Assembly: GCA_007136565.1 (NCBI GenBank)
Contig: SLGS01000054.1
Span: 1-5,303 of the forward strand
DNA: 5,303 nt
Direction: 5' to 3'
From: Clostridia bacterium
GTDB lineage: Bacteria > Bacillota > Sulfobacillia > SLMV01
Position 1 is the stretch's first letter. Each line of letters begins with the position of its first letter. The notes beneath the pieces are model-generated. The model was not told where the DNA came from. It saw only the letters and a list, made by a program, of their open reading frames with translations, and did not search any database. The position numbers were made by a program, and so were the translations under genes. Positions 1 to 5,289 of the stretch are shown piece after piece.

Positions 1-536
1 CCATGCTGGCGGTCACGATAACCTTCGAAAAGCGCAGTCGCTCCTTCGAACGACTGCTATTGGCACCCATAGACCTAAACCTACTGATGCTCGCCAAGAC
101 CTCGGGGGCGATCCTCTTTGGGACGGCCAACTCCCTGGTGCCGGTGGTCCTCGCCACCTTCCTGGTAGACCTGACGGGGAGTGCCTGGGTCACGGCGATA
201 CCCGCCATATTGCTGATAGCGGCCAGCTCGACCTTCCTCGGGCTTTTCATCGCGGTGTCGGTCTCGGAGGTTTTCGAGGCGCAGACCTTCTCGAACTTCT
301 TCCGGTTCCCCATGGTATTCCTTTGCGGGCTCTTTCTGCCGCTGACGGATATTCCGACGGTGGTGAGGCCACTATCATACCTCCTGCCGCTTACCTACGG
401 GAACGACCTGCTCCGCCACGCCTTCCTGGGAGACGGACTCCTGTCGCCGGCCATTAGCTGGGCGGCCCTGGGGGCCTTCACCCTGGGTCTCTTCGCGGCG
501 AGCATCCGCAATGCCCGTTCGAGGTGGATTTCCTGA
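1..536 (+). CDS. ABC-2 type transporter permease, C-terminal part (5' end outside window)
   Basis: Membrane subunit of an ABC exporter of the ABC-2 (DrrB/NodJ-like) family, which works in the cytoplasmic membrane with a separate ATPase to export drugs, lipids or glycans; the substrate cannot be told. The reading frame enters from the left edge and 177 residues are visible from the first ATG at position 3, against about 250 for a full member. That ATG is therefore probably internal. Visible signs: the cytoplasmic motif EKRSRSFERLLLAPI (residues 9-23 of the visible part), which matches the family's (R)xxGTxExLLxxP segment; hydrophobic segments near 33-54, 62-86, 99-113 and 149-167; and the family signature around 99-140, with FRFPMVFLCGLFLPL followed by PLTYGNDLLRHA. 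The chain ends in a short basic tail. The stop is TGA at 534-536. The ATPase gene is presumably upstream, outside the window. The next gene converges on it, so it ends its transcription unit. Confidence 0.85.
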   Translation, partial: MLAVTITFEKRSRSFERLLLAPIDLNLLMLAKTSGAILFGTANSLVPVVLATFLVDLTGSAWVTAIPAILLIAASSTFLGLFIAVSVSEVFEAQTFSNFFRFPMVFLCGLFLPLTDIPTVVRPLSYLLPLTYGNDLLRHAFLGDGLLSPAISWAALGAFTLGLFAASIRNARSRWIS

Positions 537-551
537 GGGGGGACGACAGGC

Positions 552-597
552 GAGCGCGTCGCGGGCTCACCGTCTCTCACGGGGCCTCCGGGGGGCC
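552..597. terminator. Possible weak hairpins between the convergent permease and MBL genes
   Basis: The 40-bp gap between the two convergent stops contains an imperfect hairpin: GAGC (552-555) pairs with GCTC (565-568), and after a G-G mismatch CG (557-558) pairs with CG (562-563) around a 3-nt loop. A second GC-only hairpin, GGCC (583-586) with GGCC (594-597), lies just inside the end of the MBL gene. Neither is followed by a T-run on either strand. They could slow transcription at the convergence, but equally could be chance pairing in GC-rich DNA. Confidence 0.22.
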
Positions 598-1221
598 GCC
601 GCGGGACGATCCGGTGCGCCCCATACCCCTCTCGTAGGCCTCCCGGAGCTCCGGGGCATCCACGGGGTTGCCCCGGGTGGGGTAAGCGGTGACTATGCCG
701 AGATCCAACAGCAGCCTCCACCCCGCGAGGATGGAGCTGCATTCGACGGGGGCCGATGAACGACCCAAATGGGCCGGGTCGATGAGATCTCCCACCACTG
801 CCCGACCATCGAAAACCACCGAGATGGATCCGGGCCGGGGGCCGGGAGTACTAACCAGCCGCACCCCGGGGACGTATCTACCGATGTCCAATTCCTCCCC
901 CTCCATCAATCGCGGGACAAAGGTGGTCGCACCCTCCGGCGAAACGAGCGGATTCTCCCGGAGGGCCGCCAGCGCCGACCGATGGAGGATCACCGGAGCC
1001 TCGACGGATGCGAGAACATCCCCCACCCCGCCGACGTGGTCCCGGCTGGGACTGGTTATCACGACCAGCCCGATTTGCGCGGGATCGATACCGGATCTGG
1101 CCATGTAGCGCCACAGTCGAGATGCGTCGGCCTTGTTGCCGGCGTTGACGAGTGCGCGCCCCCGGCTGTCGCCGAGGATATAGCATGTAACCGTACCGAG
1201 ATCCACTGCGTGCAATTCCAT
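577..1221 (-). CDS. Metallo-beta-lactamase-fold protein with degenerate metal site (probable pseudoenzyme)
   Basis: A 214-residue cytoplasmic protein with the layout of an MBL-fold hydrolase (glyoxalase II-like group, usually about 200-250 residues). The N-terminal strand ILGDSRGRALVNAGN (15-29) leads to VVITSPSRDHVGG (53-65), then STPGPRPGS (124-132), VVGDLID (142-148) and AYPTRGNP (179-186). These align with the family motifs THxHxDHxGG, TPGHTPGS, GD and YPGHG. The expected His are Ser57, Ser59, Pro128 and Arg183; Asp61, His62 and Asp145 remain. The first metal site is thus lost, and normal di-zinc hydrolysis is unlikely. The frame is intact and codon use is like its neighbours, so it is not a decaying pseudogene. 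The ATG is fixed by an in-frame TAG six codons upstream and has AAGGG about 7 nt before it. The C-terminal 15 residues are Gly/Pro/Arg-rich and probably disordered. It is divergent from the kinase gene. The fold call is strong; the role is unknown. Confidence 0.8.
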   Translation of the reverse strand: MELHAVDLGTVTCYILGDSRGRALVNAGNKADASRLWRYMARSGIDPAQIGLVVITSPSRDHVGGVGDVLASVEAPVILHRSALAALRENPLVSPEGATTFVPRLMEGEELDIGRYVPGVRLVSTPGPRPGSISVVFDGRAVVGDLIDPAHLGRSSAPVECSSILAGWRLLLDLGIVTAYPTRGNPVDAPELREAYERGMGRTGSSRGGPPEAP

Positions 1222-1251
1222 GGCGATCCCTTCGTTCTAAGCCACGACTTG

Positions 1252-1280
1252 TTGCCGGAGATCTCCGCGTGAAATACACT
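1252..1280 (+). promoter_or_regulatory. Candidate sigma70-type promoter for the guanylate kinase gene
   Basis: TTGCCG (1252-1257, four of six matches to TTGACA) and TACACT (1275-1280, five of six to TATAAT) are separated by 17 bp, the ideal spacing. They lie in the only divergent gap of the window and in a locally AT-richer stretch. A start near 1286-1288 would give a leader of about 50 nt before the kinase ATG. The housekeeping consensus of this unknown organism is assumed, not known. Confidence 0.5.
1256..1267. promoter_or_regulatory. Perfect 12-bp palindrome in the promoter spacer, possible operator
   Basis: CGGAGATCTCCG is a perfect inverted repeat with no central gap. It overlaps the last two bases of the candidate -35 box and fills the first part of the spacer, where a dimeric repressor would block RNA polymerase. 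Because the gap is divergent, the same site could also affect the MBL gene, whose start lies 35 bp away. No regulator gene is visible in the window. Confidence 0.4.
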
Positions 1281-1300
1281 TAACGAGAGGAAACAACCCG

Positions 1301-1339
1301 ATGACGATGCGGACTCCTTCGTCGACCTCGAGAGGATGA
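1301..1339 (+). other. Short upstream open reading frame (12 codons) overlapping the kinase start
   Basis: ATG at 1301 opens MTMRTPSSTSRG, ending in TGA at 1337-1339, so that the stop overlaps the kinase ATG as ATGA. GAGAGG at 1285-1290 lies 10 nt before its ATG, a slightly long but usable Shine-Dalgarno distance. The kinase's own GAGAGG (1330-1335) abuts its ATG with no spacer, a poor arrangement that would make coupling through the short frame useful. If transcription starts near 1287 the first GAGAGG would be partly lost. Chance remains a real possibility for so short a frame. Confidence 0.35.
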
Positions 1340-1968
1340 TGACCCTGACAGCCTCCGGCAGACCCCCGATACTCTTCGTGATAAGCGGACCCTCCGGGAG
1401 CGGCAAGGGAACGGTCATCACCCATCTACTCGATTATTTTCCCGATATGGACAGGATTGTAACCTATACGACCCGCGAACCCCGGGAGGGCGAGATCGAC
1501 GGTGTCCACTACAGGTTCATAACCCCCGAACGCTTCGAAGATCTTCGGGACGAAGGTGGAATCTTCGAATACGAAAGGGTCTACAACGATTACTACTACG
1601 CCTCGCCATCCCACGTACTGGCCGGTGGATGCGACCGCATCATAGAGGTGGACTACAAGGGACACCGCAAGTTCAGGTCGGAGTACCCGCAAACGGTCTC
1701 CATTTTCCTCCTCCCGCCATCCATGGAAGAACTCTCGGCGCGAATACTCGCCCGGTCCCCCGAGGACAACATGACCTCGCGACTGGAAAACGCCCGGGAG
1801 CAAATCTCCCACGCGGGCGAATACGACTACATCCTCGTAAACGATGTCCTCGGGGAAACGCTGGAGCGCGCAGCGGCCATCGTCCTCGCAGAAAGAGTCC
1901 GTTCCGAGCGCCCCGGCCTCATGGAAACCTGGCGCATTCCCGAACCTCCCCGCGACGCGGGGCATTAG
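1336..1968 (+). CDS. gmk: Guanylate kinase-like protein (Gmk family, divergent)
   Basis: P-loop kinase of 210 residues, the usual Gmk length; Gmk converts GMP and ATP to GDP and ADP in the cytoplasm. Walker A is GPSGSGKGT (18-26), with the Adk-like KGT instead of KST, a variant I recall from other bacterial Gmk proteins. The GMP-binding segment TYTTREPREGEIDGVHY (43-59) keeps Arg47, Arg50 and Tyr59; Glu78 and Asp106 (EVDYKG) are in place. SIFLLPPSMEEL (122-133) and the C-terminal REQISHAGEYDYILVND (154-170) are typical. Oddities: the conserved NYYG(T/S) reads DYYYA (85-89), the following helix is about three residues short, the lid after Arg140 is about two residues short, and the usual Ser of SxTTR is Thr43. 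The start may be ATG 1336 or 1339; no other in-frame start exists back to a TGA at 1270-1272. It is probably expressed from the 1252-1280 promoter. Family is sure; full GMP kinase activity is less so. Confidence 0.85.
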   Translation: MMTLTASGRPPILFVISGPSGSGKGTVITHLLDYFPDMDRIVTYTTREPREGEIDGVHYRFITPERFEDLRDEGGIFEYERVYNDYYYASPSHVLAGGCDRIIEVDYKGHRKFRSEYPQTVSIFLLPPSMEELSARILARSPEDNMTSRLENAREQISHAGEYDYILVNDVLGETLERAAAIVLAERVRSERPGLMETWRIPEPPRDAGH

Positions 1969-2124
1969 GCCGGGAGGAAGCCGATCGCACCTTCCCGAAT
2001 ATCCCGATATCCCAGGAAATGACGAACCGCCCGACACCTAACCCCCGGGGATGAGCGCCACCGGGGCCAAGGCGGGGTGACGAAAACAATTCTAGAAAAC
2101 ACCCGACAACGAGGGGGTCATACA
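1969..2124 (+). promoter_or_regulatory. Leader region before tldD with short open frames and CCCGA(A)TAT repeats
   Basis: This 156-bp gap holds no clear gene, and I see no convincing terminator after the kinase or promoter before tldD. It contains two near-identical units, CCCGAATAT (1994-2002) and CCCGATAT (2003-2010), followed by CCC. Two short frames are chained by 4-nt overlaps: MTNRPTPNPRG (2019-2054) and MSATGAKAG (2051-2080), the second ending at the GTGA that contains the possible GTG start of tldD. The last 44 bp (2081-2124) are about 45% GC, clearly poorer than the flanks, and include the palindrome TTCTAGAA (2090-2097). That fits untranslated leader or promoter DNA better than coding sequence. 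Confidence 0.35.
2111..2118 (+). promoter_or_regulatory. Ribosome binding site supporting a TTG start of tldD
   Basis: GAGGGGGT lies 6 nt before TTG at 2125-2127, with its GAGG core 10 nt away. The alternative GTG at 2077 has only AAGGCGG ending one base before it, too close to work well. This is the main reason for preferring the TTG; the match to the anti-Shine-Dalgarno is moderate. Confidence 0.4.
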
Positions 2125-3519
2125 TTGGATTGGGACAGCATCAAGATCCATATAGAAGAGCTACTCCGCCGAACTCCCGCGGATTACGCCGAGATCAGGA
2201 TGGAGGAGTCCGAAACCACGTCGTTTAGATTCCGCGGGCCGAAGTTGGAAACCGTGGGAGAGGGCATTTCCGTAGGGGGGGCCATACGGGTCCTATCCGG
2301 GCGAGGCTGGGGATTCGCCTCGTTCAATTCCCCCGGGGAAATCGAGGAGCGTCTCGCCAGGGCGACCAGGCTGGCCGAGTTGGCATCTCCCCGTCGCAAC
2401 CGCCCTGTGAAGCTGGCACCGGTGGATCCCGTTCGCCAGGTGTTTCACCCCGAGATCTCGAGCGATCCCCGGGATATTCCCCTGGAGCGAAAGATGCGGC
2501 GATTCGAAGACTACAACCGGCGCATGCTCGAAGCGGCCGAGGAGATCACCAGCACCCAGGTGGTCTACGGCGACCGCAAGACCCGACTGGTGTTCGCCAA
2601 TAACCAGGGAACCCTGGTGGACCAGGTCAAGCTCGATATACAAGGAGCCCTGGTGGCCATGGCGACCAGGGGTTCGGACACTCAGATGGGCAACGCCTAT
2701 TTCGGCAGCTCCACCGACTACTCCGTCACCGCCGGCCTGGAGGAAGGGATCGACGAAGCCGTCCGGACGGCCGTAGCCCTGCTGGACGCCCCGGGTGTTC
2801 CGGGCGGAAGGTACACCGTCATAGCCGCCCCGCCCATGGCGGGAGTATTCGCCCACGAGGCCTTCGGTCACCTCAGCGAGGCGGACGATCTCATGGAAAA
2901 CGAGAGAATGCGGGAAACCATGACACTCGGTCGACGCTTCGGACCCGAGCACCTCAACATATTCGACACGGGCGACTCCCCCGGCTCCCGTGGTTTCCTC
3001 AAGTACGATGACGAGGGGGTGCCCGCAAAGAGGGCCGATCTCATCCGCGAGGGTGTTCTCGTGGGTCGCCTGCATTCGCGCCAATCCGCCGCCACCATGG
3101 GCGAGGAACCCACCGGCAGCGCCCGGGCCCTCGACCACCGTTTCCCCCCCATGTGCCGAATGCGCAACACGCAGATCGGGGCCGGCGATGCCGAACTGGA
3201 AGATCTTTTCGCCGGAGTGGATCGCGGGCTCTACGTCGTGAGCCCCTACGGCGGCCAGACCGACGACGAAATGTTCACCTTCATGGCGGGCAAGGCATAC
3301 CTCATCGAAGGCGGACAACCCACAGAGCTGGTCCGGGACGTCACCCTGACCGGCAACGTATTCCACACCCTGACCAATATCGACATGATAGACCGCGAGG
3401 TGGGACGAGACGAGAGCCCCGGCGGCTGCGGCAAGGGCGAACAGAGTCCCCTGCCGGTGGGCCACTGGTCTCCCCACATAAGAATCCGGGACGTAACCGT
3501 CGGAGGTGGTGCCCGTTGA
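2125..3519 (+). CDS. tldD: TldD, catalytic subunit of the TldD/TldE zinc metalloprotease
   Basis: TldD joins TldE to form a cytosolic protease that cuts unfolded peptides; in Escherichia coli it matures microcin B17 and degrades the antitoxin CcdA. From TTG 2125 it has 464 residues; from GTG 2077 it has 480. Numbering from 2125: an N-terminal domain (about 1-110, ADYAEIRMEES at 19-29), a middle domain, then the zinc motif AHEAFGHLSEADDL (243-256), with His244, Glu245 and His249 as the HExxxH residues. YDDEGVPAKRADLIREGVL (294-312) and PMCRMRNTQIGAGD (342-355) are family signatures. The C-terminal GGCGKGEQSPLPVG (433-446) gives the third ligand, Cys435, and RDVTVGG ends the fold. All catalytic parts are present. 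I prefer the TTG because it has the better ribosome site and matches the family's N-terminus; the upstream 16 residues are in low-GC DNA. Its stop overlaps tldE by 4 nt. It lies 156 bp after the kinase gene, so co-transcription is possible but unproven. Confidence 0.93.
   Translation: MDWDSIKIHIEELLRRTPADYAEIRMEESETTSFRFRGPKLETVGEGISVGGAIRVLSGRGWGFASFNSPGEIEERLARATRLAELASPRRNRPVKLAPVDPVRQVFHPEISSDPRDIPLERKMRRFEDYNRRMLEAAEEITSTQVVYGDRKTRLVFANNQGTLVDQVKLDIQGALVAMATRGSDTQMGNAYFGSSTDYSVTAGLEEGIDEAVRTAVALLDAPGVPGGRYTVIAAPPMAGVFAHEAFGHLSEADDLMENERMRETMTLGRRFGPEHLNIFDTGDSPGSRGFLKYDDEGVPAKRADLIREGVLVGRLHSRQSAATMGEEPTGSARALDHRFPPMCRMRNTQIGAGDAELEDLFAGVDRGLYVVSPYGGQTDDEMFTFMAGKAYLIEGGQPTELVRDVTLTGNVFHTLTNIDMIDREVGRDESPGGCGKGEQSPLPVGHWSPHIRIRDVTVGGGAR
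3502..3509 (+). promoter_or_regulatory. Strong ribosome binding site inside tldD for tldE
   Basis: GGAGGTGG within the last codons of tldD lies 6 nt before TTG 3516-3518 and is a near-perfect Shine-Dalgarno sequence. It decides the tldE start, although that frame is open back to position 3153 and has earlier start codons. The TTG overlaps the tldD stop as TTGA, so tldE translation is probably coupled to tldD. Confidence 0.8.
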
Positions 3520-4841
3520 CCGTTTGGCACGATGAGGGCAAGCAGATACTCGATATCCTGGTGGCCCAGGGACTGGAAGGGGAGGTGTTCTGCTCCGGAT
3601 TCGAGCGGGAACCCATCCGCTTCGAGGACAACGAACTCAAGATGATGGAATCCTCGACGCGCACCGGTTTCGGCGTCCGAGTGGTCGAAGATGGGCGCGT
3701 CGGGTTCGCCGCCGCCACCGGTCCCGGCAACGGCCGGGCCCTGGTGGAAAAGGCCAGGAACGTGGCCCGTTTCGGCTCCGAAGTGGAATACGAGTTCCCC
3801 GAACCCAGGGATTACCCCGAGGTAGACACCTTCGATCCCGCGATCGAAGATCTATCCGCCGACGAAATGCTCAATTGCGGCTCCCGCATGGTGGAAAGCG
3901 TCAGGGCTTACGAGCCCGCAGCCCAGGTGAAGGCGTCGGTAAGCCGAAGCGTCGGCACGGCGCGACTCCTCAACACCCGCGGCTTGGACCTGGTCCAATC
4001 CGCCACGGGACATGGCGTCGGCCTCCAGGCGACCCTGGTGGGCGATGACGGCCTATTGCACACCGGGGATCACGCCGGGGGCCACCACCTGGTCACCGAT
4101 GTCGATCCCGTGGTGGACTCGGTGCTTTGGCAGATGGAGGCCGCATCTCGGGTGGCGCGCATCGAAGACGGGGTATATCCGGTGGTCTTCGCACCTACGG
4201 GCCTCGGAGATATACTGCGTCCGCTATTGGCCTGTGCCGACGGTGACTCGGTCCATCGGGGTATCTCGCCCTGGCGGGATCGCATCGGCGAGCGCCTGCT
4301 GGACCCCCGCTTCACGTTGGTGGACGACGGTCTATTGCCCGAGGGCTCGGGCGCCACACCGTGGGACGACGAGGGAATACCCTCACAGACCACGCCCATC
4401 ATCCGCGAAGGTATCCTGGAGAATTACCTGCTCGACCTGAAATCATCCGCGCGCCTGGGCATGAAACCCACGGGCAACGGATTCCGGGGTGGCAGTGGCT
4501 CCCTGCCGGGCATAGCTGCCAGCAACCTGGTAGTCGCGGCGGGCGATACCCCGGTGGAAGAAATCATCGGTTCGATGGAAGATGGGCTGCTCGTACTGTC
4601 ATTGATGGGCGCCTGGGGGGCCAATCCCTTCGCAGGGCGCGTCAGCGGCAACGTGAACCTGGGATTCCGCATCGTCGACGGCGAGATCGTCGGCCGCGTG
4701 AAGGATTGCATGATATACCTCAGCGTCTTCGAGGCCCTCGAGGACGGACTTCTTTCCATCTCCTCGGAACGGGAGCTGCGTCACTCCACGCTGTTTCCCC
4801 ACGTGCTCCTCGACGGAGTGAGCGTTTCCACGGGAGGTTGA
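3516..4841 (+). CDS. tldE: TldE (PmbA), non-catalytic partner of TldD
   Basis: Partner subunit of the TldD/TldE protease; 441 residues, close to the usual 440-450. It shares the TldD fold but has no HExxxH; the matching region reads PTGLGDILRPLLACADGDSV (227-246). Family signatures: the N-terminal FEREPIRFEDNELKMMESS (29-47) followed by GFGVRVVEDGRVGFAA (51-66); WDDEGIPSQTTPIIREGIL (283-301); LGMKPTGNGFRGGSG (314-328); the SNLVVAAGDTPVEEII stretch (336-351); and GANPFAGRVSGNVNLGFRIVDGE (368-390, read in parts). It lacks the GGCGK zinc ligand of TldD, as expected for this subunit. The TTG start is set by GGAGGTGG 6 nt upstream and overlaps the tldD stop by 4 nt, giving one coupled unit that should yield matched amounts of both subunits. 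Neighbouring precursor peptides or toxin-antitoxin genes, which might reveal a substrate, are not seen. Confidence 0.93.
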   Translation: MTVWHDEGKQILDILVAQGLEGEVFCSGFEREPIRFEDNELKMMESSTRTGFGVRVVEDGRVGFAAATGPGNGRALVEKARNVARFGSEVEYEFPEPRDYPEVDTFDPAIEDLSADEMLNCGSRMVESVRAYEPAAQVKASVSRSVGTARLLNTRGLDLVQSATGHGVGLQATLVGDDGLLHTGDHAGGHHLVTDVDPVVDSVLWQMEAASRVARIEDGVYPVVFAPTGLGDILRPLLACADGDSVHRGISPWRDRIGERLLDPRFTLVDDGLLPEGSGATPWDDEGIPSQTTPIIREGILENYLLDLKSSARLGMKPTGNGFRGGSGSLPGIAASNLVVAAGDTPVEEIIGSMEDGLLVLSLMGAWGANPFAGRVSGNVNLGFRIVDGEIVGRVKDCMIYLSVFEALEDGLLSISSERELRHSTLFPHVLLDGVSVSTGG

Positions 4842-4848
4842 ATCCGCG

Positions 4849-4874
4849 GGGGCGCGGGGTCATCCCCGCGCCCC
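4849..4874. terminator. Perfect 11-bp GC hairpin between convergent genes
   Basis: GGGGCGCGGGG (4849-4859), loop TCAT, then CCCCGCGCCCC (4864-4874). It starts 8 bp after the tldE stop and ends 19 bp from the stop of the convergent membrane protein gene, where a bidirectional terminator belongs. No T-run follows on either strand, so it is not a classical intrinsic terminator; it may act as a pause or RNA-stabilising hairpin or with Rho. Confidence 0.65.
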
Positions 4875-4893
4875 GGGCGCTCCATTGGCCTGG

Positions 4894-5289
4894 TTAGCCA
4901 GTTCGCGTGGAGGAGCGCGCTTCTTCCGCGAGCCGCCTTCCCTCCAGGTAACCCGATCCCAGCAAGACGGCCATCAGGATCAATCCCACGATACCGACGG
5001 CGAAGGCTCCCGGCGCACCGAAGTTCCCGAGGAACCTCGCCACCGGCCAGAACATCCGGGCGAAGTAGAGCTGGGGGAGCATCGCGAGGTTAGGGTTTCG
5101 CCCGCCGGCATCCACCAGGATGAACTGCCAGGCGTAGATGATACCCCAAAAGATCGGACCGCTCGACGTCCAAAGCAAACCGGGCCTACCGAGATCCACC
5201 CGGCGGCCGAAGGCGCGTCCCAGTAACCATAGCAGCACTATGGCGACGACACCCAGGATTATCCCGATGCGGTGCCAGTGTCGTTGCAT
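4894..5289 (-). CDS. Small membrane protein of unknown function
   Basis: I do not recognise a family. The 131 residues contain three likely membrane segments: about 8-27 (IGIILGVVAIVLLWLLG), about 43-60 (SGPIFWGIIYAWQFILVD) and about 93-113 (GAFAVGIVGLILMAVLLGSG). Between the second and third is an aromatic- and Pro-containing loop, LPQLYFARMFWPVARFLGNFG (70-90). The N-terminus (MQRHWHR) and the tail (EGRRLAEEARSSTRTG) are polar and charged. The stop is TAA at 4896-4894. The ATG at 5289 has GGAG only 3 nt upstream, and the frame stays open to the window edge 14 bp away, so the true start could lie outside. Third-position GC is high, as in the neighbours, and the convergent arrangement with a hairpin between supports a real gene. 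Function and substrate cannot be stated. Confidence 0.65.
   Translation of the reverse strand: MQRHWHRIGIILGVVAIVLLWLLGRAFGRRVDLGRPGLLWTSSGPIFWGIIYAWQFILVDAGGRNPNLAMLPQLYFARMFWPVARFLGNFGAPGAFAVGIVGLILMAVLLGSGYLEGRRLAEEARSSTRTG

Noticed and set aside
577..1221. Labelling the MBL-fold gene a pseudogene
   Set aside because: There is no frameshift or internal stop, the start is well defined, and fold motifs other than the metal ligands are kept. Selective loss of ligands fits a pseudoenzyme protein better than gene decay.
769..1272. Plus-strand open frame of 167 codons opposite the MBL gene
   Set aside because: It has no family resemblance and an unnatural His/Arg/Pro-rich composition; the minus-strand frame shows the MBL fold motifs and a sensible start.
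1222..1335. A separate promoter for the MBL gene on the minus strand
   Set aside because: I found only poor matches, such as TTGTTT with badly spaced TATTTC; nothing strong enough to list, though a promoter must lie here if the gene is expressed alone.
1976..1995. GGAAG/CTTCC hairpin as a terminator after the kinase gene
   Set aside because: The stem is only 5 bp with a 10-nt loop and no T-run; too weak to support.
2293..3477. Long open frame of 394 codons on the minus strand opposite tldD
   Set aside because: It lies wholly within a clearly conserved tldD, has no recognisable domain, and is what the GC-rich third positions of the plus-strand gene produce when read antisense.
3153..3515. 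Upstream extension of the tldE frame to an ATG at 3153
   Set aside because: The added 121 residues overlap the conserved C-terminus of TldD, are very Arg-rich and low in complexity, and match no TldE N-terminus; the strong ribosome site points to 3516.
4361..4897. Plus-strand open frame of 178 codons overlapping the end of tldE
   Set aside because: Arg/Gly/Pro-rich out-of-frame translation of tldE without its own ribosome site; it also runs through the 4849-4874 hairpin.
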